NCBI GenBank assembly: GCA_945863085.1
Contig: CAMBCD010000057.1
Span: 1-11,645, forward strand
DNA length: 11,645 nt
Direction of reading: 5' to 3'
From: Bordetella parapertussis
GTDB lineage: Bacteria; Pseudomonadota; Gammaproteobacteria; Burkholderiales; SG8-41
A program made the position numbers and the translations under genes. Below, in pieces: positions 1 through 5,803 of this stretch. Under the pieces are notes generated by a model. It was not told the origin of the DNA, searched no databases, and saw nothing but the letters and a program-made list of their open reading frames with translations. Numbering within the stretch: the first letter of the stretch is position 1; each line of letters starts with the position of its first letter.

Positions 1-42
1 AATGGACGCGGTAAGCCCGGCGAACGGATTGCTGGTGAACAT
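1..42 (-). CDS. 5' end of an unidentified gene, cut by the window edge
   Basis: An ATG at 42-40 on the minus strand opens a frame that stays open to the edge and gives 14 residues, beginning MFTSNPFAG. A very strong Shine-Dalgarno sequence (AGGAGG, complement of about 51-56) sits 8-9 bases before the ATG, which is the main reason to believe this is a real start. The gene is divergent from the metallophosphoesterase on its right. Too little protein is visible to name a family, so no function is proposed. Confidence 0.6.
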   Translation of the reverse strand, partial: MFTSNPFAGLTASI

Positions 43-67
43 CTGCCCCCTCCTCTTTGGTGCGCTG

Positions 68-94
68 ATTCTAAACAGGCCATGCCCTGCACAA
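68..94 (-). promoter_or_regulatory. Possible promoter of the left-edge gene
   Basis: On the minus strand a TAGAAT hexamer (73-68, five of six matches to the -10 consensus) follows a weak TTGTGC hexamer (94-89) with a short 15-base spacer. The placement, about 25 bases before the strong ribosome site of the left-edge gene, is sensible. The -35 match and the spacing are poor, so this is tentative. Confidence 0.25.
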
Positions 95-160
95 GTGAAA
101 AAAAGGTTATGTCGCCATAGAAAATACTTTGGATGGCCCGGAGTAGAATCGCAAAACCAT

Positions 161-165
161 GGAGG
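161..165 (+). promoter_or_regulatory. Ribosome binding site GGAGG pointing to a CTG start
   Basis: GGAGG at 161-165 lies six bases before CTG at 172-174, and the next codons encode KICIVSDSHDH, where metallophosphoesterases of this family normally begin. The only in-frame ATG (133) has no purine-rich sequence before it. An ATG at 159 is in another frame and opens an 11-codon peptide only. The spacing therefore favours CTG as the start. Confidence 0.5.
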
Positions 166-171
166 TACCCC

Positions 172-702
172 CTGAAAATCTGCATAGTCTCTGACAGCCA
201 CGACCACCGCGAACCCTTTGCCGCTGCGATCGCTGAAGCCAGGGCGCTGGGCGCGCAGGCCATATTGCACTGCGGTGACCTCGTCGCGCCGTCCACATTG
301 CATGCCATCGTCGGATTTGGCCTGCCGATCCACATGATCCACGGCAACAACACCGGAGACCTGTATTACCTCTCGAAGTGGGCGCAGGATCCGAAAAACC
401 GCCTGCACTACCACGGCCAGGACGGATCGCTGGTGCTCGCGGAGCGGCGGATTTTCATGGTGCATTACCCGCATTACGCCAAGGCGATGGCGCTGACCGG
501 CGACTTCGACCTCGTCTGCAACGGCCATGAACACCGCGCCGTCATCGAACGCATCCGCAACATCCGGGGCGGCGAGACCCTGCGCATCGATCCCGGCAGC
601 GTCGCCGGCGTCAGCGCAGCCAAGACTTATGTGTTCGGCGACCTGCAAACCCTCGAATTCGAAATTCGGCCAGTGCCCGGATACGATAAAAATAATCAAT
701 AA
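172..702 (+). CDS. YfcE/MJ0936-type metallophosphoesterase
   Basis: This is a small calcineurin-like phosphoesterase that probably hydrolyses a phosphodiester or phosphomonoester using two bound metal ions in the cytoplasm; the natural substrate cannot be read from sequence. Counted from the upstream ATG at 133, the metal-ligand blocks appear in family order: SDSH (D21, H23), CGD (D49), GNN (N72-N73), a histidine in MVHYPH (H111) and GHEH (H132, H134). The 176 residues from CTG 172 (189 from ATG 133) fit the YfcE subfamily. There is no signal peptide or membrane segment. CTG 172 is preferred because the family consensus begins there and a well-spaced GGAGG precedes it; ATG 133 is the conservative alternative. 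The gene lies upstream of the ATPase/vWA pair on the same strand, but an AT-rich gap with its own -10 box separates them, so a shared role is not implied. Confidence 0.88.
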   Translation: MKICIVSDSHDHREPFAAAIAEARALGAQAILHCGDLVAPSTLHAIVGFGLPIHMIHGNNTGDLYYLSKWAQDPKNRLHYHGQDGSLVLAERRIFMVHYPHYAKAMALTGDFDLVCNGHEHRAVIERIRNIRGGETLRIDPGSVAGVSAAKTYVFGDLQTLEFEIRPVPGYDKNNQ

Positions 703-721
703 AATCAAATACTTATATAAT
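693..721 (+). promoter_or_regulatory. Candidate sigma70 promoter of the ATPase/vWA pair
   Basis: A perfect TATAAT (716-721) lies in an AT-rich patch just after the metallophosphoesterase stop codon. With a 17-base spacer the -35 position is TAATCA (693-698), which matches only three of six consensus bases. Transcription would begin near 728, about 50 bases before the GTG start at 779. The -10 box is convincing and the -35 is not, so an activator may be needed if the promoter is real. Confidence 0.4.
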
Positions 722-778
722 ATCCTGCCCTATAGCCCCATGCCCACCCGCCTCCACAATGTTTCGGACCGCTGACCC

Positions 779-1612
779 GTGGCCACCCGCGCCGCGCCGC
801 TGAATACCCGACCGCTGCAGGGCGAGGCCCGCATCATCGCGGCCGAGCCGTACTACGAAGCGGTCGCCGGCGAAATCGCGCTGTTCGAAGCCGCTTATGC
901 CAGCCAGCTGCCTGTCCTGCTGAAAGGCCCCACCGGCAGCGGCAAAACCCGTTTCATCGAACACATGGCCTGGCGGCTGAAACGCCCGCTGGTCACCGTG
1001 TCCTGCCACGACGACCTCACTGCCGCCGATCTCGTCGGCCGTTACCTGATCACCAGCAACGAAACCGTATGGGTCGACGGCCCGCTGGCGCGCGCGGTGC
1101 GCAGCGGCGCCATCTGTTATCTCGATGAATTCGTTGAAGCCCGGCGCGACACCACGGTGGTGATCCACCCGCTGGCCGACGACCGCCGCATGCTGCCCAT
1201 GGAAAAACGCGGCGAACTGCTGCAGGCGCCGCCGGAATTCCTGCTCGCAATGTCGTACAACCCCGGCTACCAGAGCGTGCTGAAGGAATTGAAACAAAGC
1301 ACGCGCCAGCGATTTGTCGCCATCGAATTCCAGTACCCCAACGCTGCGCTTGAGGAAAAAATCATCCGCACGGAAACCGGCGCCGACGCCGGCATGGCCG
1401 CGGCGCTGGTGCGGCTGGCGCAAATGACGCGCAACCTCAAGGGCAACGGCCTCGACGAAGGCGCGTCAACCCGGCTGCTGGTGCATGCCGCCAAACTGAT
1501 CGCCCGCGGCATCGCACCGGCCGCCGCCTGCCATGGCGCAGTCTCCGAAGCCCTGTCCGACGATCCGGAAATGCTGCGCGCAATCGACGAGTTCGTGTCC
1601 TCGGTGTTCTGA
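779..1612 (+). CDS. MoxR-type AAA+ ATPase of the CbbQ/NirQ/NorQ family
   Basis: This 277-residue ATPase is the motor half of a two-part activase. In this family the ATPase, with its vWA partner, remodels a metalloenzyme: CbbQ acts on Rubisco and NorQ/NirQ on nitric oxide reductase. Visible motifs are Walker A GPTGSGKT (50-57), Walker B ending in LDE (115-117), the family block ARRDTTVVIHPLADDRR (about 121-137), sensor 1 around N161 in SYNPGYQS, and an arginine-finger region STRQRF (174-179). A C-terminal lid contains LDEGASTRLLVHAAKL. The start is GTG: an in-frame TGA at 773-775 excludes anything earlier, and the next ATG falls within the ATPase core. No clear Shine-Dalgarno sequence precedes it. 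The vWA partner follows after 129 bases. Sequence alone cannot separate CbbQ from NorQ, so no symbol is given. Confidence 0.9.
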   Translation: MATRAAPLNTRPLQGEARIIAAEPYYEAVAGEIALFEAAYASQLPVLLKGPTGSGKTRFIEHMAWRLKRPLVTVSCHDDLTAADLVGRYLITSNETVWVDGPLARAVRSGAICYLDEFVEARRDTTVVIHPLADDRRMLPMEKRGELLQAPPEFLLAMSYNPGYQSVLKELKQSTRQRFVAIEFQYPNAALEEKIIRTETGADAGMAAALVRLAQMTRNLKGNGLDEGASTRLLVHAAKLIARGIAPAAACHGAVSEALSDDPEMLRAIDEFVSSVF

Positions 1613-1628
1613 TCCGCCAAAATAAAAT

Positions 1629-1706
1629 CCGTTCGGGCTGAGCCTGTCGAAGCCCGCCATTCAACAGAGCCTGTCCTGAGCTTGACGAAGGACTCAGGGC
1701 GAACGG
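1629..1706 (+). repeat. REP-like palindromic intergenic repeat
   Basis: The gap between the ATPase and vWA genes holds two related units. One is a GGCTGAGCCTGTCGAAGCCC-type unit (about 1636-1655). The other is a TCCTGAGCTTGACGAAGGA-type unit (about 1674-1692). Each has short self-complementary ends (GGGCT/AGCCC and GTCCT/AGGAC). The whole block is bounded by an inverted repeat, CCGTTCG (1629-1635) against CGAACGG (1700-1706), extendable to 12 of 14 pairs. GAGCCTGTCGAAG-type repeats of this sort are scattered through many proteobacterial genomes as REP elements. The block may stabilise or attenuate the transcript between the two genes. A TTG at 1682 that could extend the vWA gene lies inside it. 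Confidence 0.75.
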
Positions 1707-1741
1707 CATCAGTTAAATCTGAATCATCCAGATTGACCACC

Positions 1742-3817
1742 ATGGCCGCTCCGCTTTCCATCACCGAACTCACGCAGCAACTCGACTACCTGCTGAGTCC
1801 GGTGCTGTCCTCGCGGCGCACCGCGGCCCCGCTCGCCGAACTGCTCGCCCCGCTCAACCGCACGCAGCAGGATTTTGTACTGCACTGGGTCGAAGTCATC
1901 GACCGCAGCAATTACGAAATGGCCTATCAGTTTGCCGCCGCCGCACCTGCAGCCCTGGCCAGACTGGATACCGCCGCGGTTGAAGCCTGGATCCTGCAGG
2001 CTCTGGATACCTATGACCGCGACGGCCTGTATCGCGGCAGCCAGGTGCTCAAAGAAATTGAAAATTACCTGCCTGCAACGGCAGATGCACACGCCGCCAC
2101 CTTCGAACAACACGCATCCGTACTCGAACTCTATGCCTGCGGCCTCGCCGGGCGCCGTCTGCAGCTTGATGTCGCAACCGAGCCGTACACCGATACCGAA
2201 ACGCTGTACCTGCCATCACGCATCGCCAAATTTGCCGACACCGCTGCCAACTTCAATCTGTACAAAGTCATCATCACCTTGTTATGGGCACAAGGCCGCT
2301 ACGGCACCTTTCACACCGACATCGTTGCCGCCTGCGCCGCTTATGCCGATCCCGAACGCGCCATCACGCTGCTCAGCCATTTCGAGACCCTGCGCCTGGA
2401 AAGCCGCATTGCCGCAGCCTTGCCCGGCGTTGCCCGCGACCTCGCACGCCTGCGTGGCAACACGACCGATCCGCGCTGCGCCGTGCTGCAGGACCCCGCC
2501 GCCACCGTGCAGGACAGCCTCAGGCTGCTGGCTGATTTATACGATGAATTCGAAGTGCCGCTGCTGCCGCACCACACCGCATTGCGCGCCGAAGCCTCCA
2601 TAACCCGCGACAAACGCCTGCAACGCGAACGCAGCGCGCTGGCCGACGCGCTGGCGCAGATGCTGCCTGAGCAATCCGGCGACAAAGCGCCGGACGCGAC
2701 CGCCGAAGACCGCATCGAAATCGAGGCCAAACCCGCGCCGGGCACAGCCGGACATTTCGATGTCGAAATCCGCCTCAACGGCATGCCGACGGCCCCGCCC
2801 GATCACGTCGCGCAACTGCTCGACTCCATCCTGCAGGATCTGGGTGACATACCGGATGATTACCTGCACACCGCCAGCTCCAGCAACCAGACCGCGGATG
2901 AAGAGCGTGCTGATGACGGTAACGATATAAGCGATGAAGAAACCGGCACCCATCTCTATAACGAGTGGGACCACAAACGCCGGCACTACCGCAAGGACTG
3001 GTGTGTGCTGCGTGAACTCGATGTCCCGCCGGTCGACAACGGTTTTGTCGAAAACACCCTCGCCCGCTACCGGCCGCAGGTCGCTCAGCTCAAACGCACA
3101 TTTGAAATGCTGCGCGATGAAGACCGTCTGCTGAAACGCCAGGCCACGGGCGACGACATTGATTTCGACGCACTGGTGGCGGGTTATGCCGACCTCAAGA
3201 GCGGCATGGAACTGCCGGAGCGGCTGCTGACCCGGCGCCACAAGGCCGAACGCGACCTCGCCGCCCTGTTCATGGTCGACATGAGCGGCTCGACCAAGGG
3301 CTGGATCAACGATGCCGAGCGCGAATCGCTGGTAATGCTGTGCGAGGCACTGGAAGTGCTGGGCGACCGTTACGCGATTTACGGATTTTCGGGAGTCACG
3401 CGCAAACGCTGCGAGATTTTCCGCATCAAGCGTTTCGACGAAGCCTATGACCACAAGGTCAAACAACGCATCGCCGGCATCACGCCGCAGGATTACACGC
3501 GCATGGGCGTCGCCATCCGCCACCTGACGAAGCTGCTGAACGAGGTTGATGCACGGACGCGCCTGCTGGTCACGCTGTCAGACGGCAAACCGGATGATTA
3601 CAGCGATCATTACCGCGGCGAATACGGCATCGAGGACACGCGGCAGGCCTTGATCGAAGCCCATCACGCGGGCATCAAGCCCTTCTGCATCACCATCGAC
3701 CACGAGGCACGCGACTACCTGCCGCACCTCTACGGCCCGGTGAACTGGACGCTGGTGGATAACGTGGAACGGCTGCCGCTGAAAGTGGCCGACATCTATC
3801 GCAAGCTGACCGCCTGA
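1742..3817 (+). CDS. CbbO/NorD-type von Willebrand factor A activase subunit
   Basis: This 691-residue protein is the adaptor half of the activase; in CbbO and NorD the vWA domain docks the AAA+ ring onto the target enzyme. The N-terminal two thirds are largely helical. A strongly acidic linker (about 381-403) is followed by the family signature YNEWDHKRRHYRKDWC (406-421). The vWA domain occupies roughly 505-680 and has an intact MIDAS metal site: DMSGS (D513, S515, S517), T586 in DYTRMG, and D614 in LSDGKPD. There is no signal peptide or membrane segment, so it is cytoplasmic. ATG 1742 was chosen over an in-frame TTG at 1682 because the TTG lies inside the REP-like repeat and the intervening residues look non-coding. 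It is co-oriented with the ATPase gene and probably co-transcribed. Rubisco and nitric oxide reductase genes are both absent from the window. Confidence 0.9.
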   Translation: MAAPLSITELTQQLDYLLSPVLSSRRTAAPLAELLAPLNRTQQDFVLHWVEVIDRSNYEMAYQFAAAAPAALARLDTAAVEAWILQALDTYDRDGLYRGSQVLKEIENYLPATADAHAATFEQHASVLELYACGLAGRRLQLDVATEPYTDTETLYLPSRIAKFADTAANFNLYKVIITLLWAQGRYGTFHTDIVAACAAYADPERAITLLSHFETLRLESRIAAALPGVARDLARLRGNTTDPRCAVLQDPAATVQDSLRLLADLYDEFEVPLLPHHTALRAEASITRDKRLQRERSALADALAQMLPEQSGDKAPDATAEDRIEIEAKPAPGTAGHFDVEIRLNGMPTAPPDHVAQLLDSILQDLGDIPDDYLHTASSSNQTADEERADDGNDISDEETGTHLYNEWDHKRRHYRKDWCVLRELDVPPVDNGFVENTLARYRPQVAQLKRTFEMLRDEDRLLKRQATGDDIDFDALVAGYADLKSGMELPERLLTRRHKAERDLAALFMVDMSGSTKGWINDAERESLVMLCEALEVLGDRYAIYGFSGVTRKRCEIFRIKRFDEAYDHKVKQRIAGITPQDYTRMGVAIRHLTKLLNEVDARTRLLVTLSDGKPDDYSDHYRGEYGIEDTRQALIEAHHAGIKPFCITIDHEARDYLPHLYGPVNWTLVDNVERLPLKVADIYRKLTA

Positions 3818-3824
3818 GCCGGAA

Positions 3825-3836
3825 TGGCAGCTGCCA
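3825..3836. repeat. Short perfect palindrome between convergent genes
   Basis: TGGCAGCTGCCA is a perfect 12-base palindrome in the 20-base gap between the convergent vWA and gntR stop codons. It could form a small hairpin in either transcript, but it has no T-run and a very short stem. A terminator role is only possible, and chance is also reasonable. Confidence 0.25.
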
Positions 3837-3837
3837 C

Positions 3838-4617
3838 TCAATCAATCCCGCTGGCCCTGCCCAGCATGCTGAGATAACAATGTCTTCTCGTGGAGATGTA
3901 CCGATAACGAAAATCGATCGGCAGGTCCTTGTAGGAATATGCCGTGCGCTGCAGGCGCAACACCGGTGAATTGGTACGCAAGCCGAGCATCGAACCCGCC
4001 CAGGCGCCTGCCCGGACCGCAGAGATCAATTCTTTGGCCCATAACGCATCCACGCCGTAGCGGCTCTGAAGCACCCCGTACACCGTACCGTCCCGCTGCG
4101 CCACTTCGTCGCGCGTCAAGGCCGGAAATAAGCGCTGTGGCAAGCGGATGTCGTCGCAGGCGATGGTTCTGCCATCCAGCATGATGGCGTTGACGATCCG
4201 GTAAATGGCCGAACCCCTCGCGATGCGCAATTGCAAAGCAGTCGCCGCATCCGCATAACCGCGGCGGAACGAAATCAGCCTGGGAGCAGCGCGCTGCCTG
4301 CTACCGTCAGGATCGACAATCCGGAAAAAAACGTTGTACAGGTAATCGCGGGTATGGCTGGCGACGAAGGTGCCGCGCCCATGCTGTCTTACCAGGATGC
4401 CTTCGGTAACCAGTTCGTCAATGGCATGGCGGACCGTTCCGATACTGACATCAAACAGGCGGGATAACGCGCTTTCGCTGGGGATCGATTCCCCGAAAGC
4501 CCATCGCCCCTCGCTCAGTCCGTCGGTCAGCGCCGTCTTCACCCGCAGATAAAGCCGGTCGCTGCGTATTGCCACGGATCGGCCCCTACGAAGGCTGGAG
4601 TCTTGTAACCGGGTCAT
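3838..4617 (-). CDS. GntR-family (HutC/UTRA-type) transcriptional regulator
   Basis: This 259-residue protein has the two-domain layout of HutC-subfamily GntR regulators. A winged helix-turn-helix spans about residues 20-86 and contains the typical IPSESALSRLFDVS and GTVRHAIDELVTEGIL stretches and the wing HGRGTFV (79-85). A UTRA-type effector-binding domain follows, about 105-250. Such proteins bind a palindrome as a dimer and usually release it when a small molecule binds the UTRA domain. The gene is divergent from the Bug receptor-sulfatase unit across a 170-base AT-rich region carrying an 18-of-20 palindrome, so it most likely controls that unit and possibly itself. The start is ATG 4617-4615; no Shine-Dalgarno sequence is evident, and a start a few codons further in is possible. 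The effector is unknown. Confidence 0.9.
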   Translation of the reverse strand: MTRLQDSSLRRGRSVAIRSDRLYLRVKTALTDGLSEGRWAFGESIPSESALSRLFDVSIGTVRHAIDELVTEGILVRQHGRGTFVASHTRDYLYNVFFRIVDPDGSRQRAAPRLISFRRGYADAATALQLRIARGSAIYRIVNAIMLDGRTIACDDIRLPQRLFPALTRDEVAQRDGTVYGVLQSRYGVDALWAKELISAVRAGAWAGSMLGLRTNSPVLRLQRTAYSYKDLPIDFRYRYISTRRHCYLSMLGRASGID

Positions 4618-4650
4618 ATTGCAACTATTTGTTTATTAATAATATTTAAA

Positions 4651-4670
4651 CAACTCATATATATGTGTTG
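4651..4670. promoter_or_regulatory. Candidate operator for the GntR/UTRA regulator
   Basis: CAACTCATATATATGTGTTG is a 20-base inverted repeat in which nine of ten pairs match. It is centred between 4660 and 4661, inside the divergent intergenic region. Its upstream edge is 34 bases from the gntR start, and its other edge is just before the -35 position of the candidate receptor promoter. Size and position suit a dimeric GntR-family operator. The inner CATATATATG is AT-rich, so chance contributes to the symmetry, but the matching CAAC/GTTG arms make it more persuasive. Confidence 0.5.
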
Positions 4671-4673
4671 ATG

Positions 4674-4702
4674 TTCCCATCATACACATCGAATCCTATA
4701 CT
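4674..4702 (+). promoter_or_regulatory. Candidate sigma70 promoter of the Bug receptor-sulfatase unit
   Basis: TTCCCA (4674-4679, four of six) and TATACT (4697-4702, five of six) are separated by 17 bases. Transcription would start near 4709, giving a leader of about 80 bases before ATG 4788. The palindrome at 4651-4670 ends three bases before the -35 hexamer, where a bound regulator could block or recruit polymerase. Confidence 0.45.
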
Positions 4703-4787
4703 CGACTTAAACCTGTCGGCCGATGCTCAACACCCCTGACAGACACCAACTGTGCGCAGAACTGCCCCATACGCAAGGACTCGCATC

Positions 4788-5795
4788 ATGACCCTTCAAA
4801 TGCCGATCACCCCGACATTCAACATGACTTGGTGTCACTTTGTCGCCGCCATTCTGATCGTCGCGGGCCCCTCATGGATGCCAACTGTTGCAGCACAGGA
4901 TTACCCGAACCGCCCGGTGCGCGTCATCGCGCCATTTGCACCGGGGGGACAAATTGATACCGTCGCGCGAATTGTCACCGCAAAATTATCTTCGGGGCTG
5001 GGCAAACAATTCATTGTCGACAATCGGCCCGGTGCCGGTGGCAATATCGGCACCGACCTGGCTGCCAGGGCTAATCCTGACGGCTACACCCTGATCATGG
5101 TGTCCCCCTCCTTTGCCATCAATCCGAGCCTGTCACCGCACACGCCCTATGATCCGCGGCGACACTTTCAACCTGTATATCTGGTGGCCAGTGCGCCGAA
5201 TGTGCTGCTCGTACATCCGTCGCTCCCCGTGAAATCGGTGAAAGAACTGATCGGATTCGCGCGCGCCCGCCCCGGCCAGATACCCTATGCCTCATCCGGA
5301 ATAGGTACGCCGCCGCATCTCGCAGGCGAACTGTTCTCCTCAGTGGCCAAGCTGCAACTCGTCCACATACCCTATAAGGGCGGCGGCCCTGCCACAGCCG
5401 ATCTGATCGCCGGGCAGGTCAGCATGATGTTTCTTGGAATGGCACCATCACTGCCGCTGATCAGGGCCGGCAGGGTGCGCGCCATTGCCACCACCGGCTC
5501 AGAGCGGGCGACAGGACTGCCGGAAGTGGCAACTATCACTGAATCGGGATTTCCGAAGTTCGACATCGTGAACTGGATCGGATTGCTCACGCCGGCAGGT
5601 ACGCCACGCGCAGTTATTGACAGCCTTCATGCCGAATTGTCCCGGTCACTTGCATCCGGAGACGGCAAAGATCAACTCGCAAGGCTGGGACTTGATCCCG
5701 CTGTCCTCAAACCCGAAGAGTTCGGGCGTTTCATCGAAGCCGAGATCGTCCGCTGGGCGGAAGTCGTGAAATCAGCCAATGCCACCGCGAAATAA
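4788..5795 (+). CDS. Bug/TctC-family tripartite tricarboxylate transporter substrate-binding protein
   Basis: This is a secreted periplasmic receptor of 335 residues, the usual family size. A hydrophobic signal segment (about 15-34) ends at TVAA-QDYP, giving predicted signal peptidase I cleavage after A36. Family motifs follow: PVRVIAPFAPGGQIDTVAR (43-61, with the ligand-side PGGxxD block), then VDNRPGAGGNIG and NPDGYTL, and later IPYKGGGPA. Members bind organic acids or other small carboxylates and either feed a TctAB permease or act as co-sensors. No tctA or tctB is present here, as is common for the many orphan Bug receptors of Betaproteobacteria. ATG 4788 is preferred over an in-frame GTG at 4752 because AAGGA (4775-4779) lies eight bases before it. 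The stop codon is eight bases before the sulfatase start, indicating an operon. Confidence 0.93.
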   Translation: MTLQMPITPTFNMTWCHFVAAILIVAGPSWMPTVAAQDYPNRPVRVIAPFAPGGQIDTVARIVTAKLSSGLGKQFIVDNRPGAGGNIGTDLAARANPDGYTLIMVSPSFAINPSLSPHTPYDPRRHFQPVYLVASAPNVLLVHPSLPVKSVKELIGFARARPGQIPYASSGIGTPPHLAGELFSSVAKLQLVHIPYKGGGPATADLIAGQVSMMFLGMAPSLPLIRAGRVRAIATTGSERATGLPEVATITESGFPKFDIVNWIGLLTPAGTPRAVIDSLHAELSRSLASGDGKDQLARLGLDPAVLKPEEFGRFIEAEIVRWAEVVKSANATAK

Positions 5796-5803
5796 CAAGC
5801 AGC

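Noticed and set aside
713..1423. Open frame of 236 codons on the minus strand
   Set aside because: It is opposite the AAA+ ATPase and has a His/Arg/Gly-rich composition typical of antisense reading.
1629..1706. Possible CRISPR or insertion-sequence remnant
   Set aside because: There are only two diverged units with no regular spacers, no target-site duplication and no transposase reading frame. The REP-like reading fits better.
1682..1741. TTG extension of the vWA protein by 20 residues
   Set aside because: The extension lies partly in the REP-like repeat and lacks a ribosome site; ATG 1742 is more natural.
2537..3523. Long open frame (328 codons) on the minus strand
   Set aside because: It is antisense to the vWA gene, whose MIDAS and linker motifs are unmistakable. 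Long antisense frames are expected at high GC.
4618..4787. Possible riboswitch or small RNA in the divergent intergenic region
   Set aside because: Only the palindrome and promoter-like boxes were found. There is no extended conserved-looking secondary structure.
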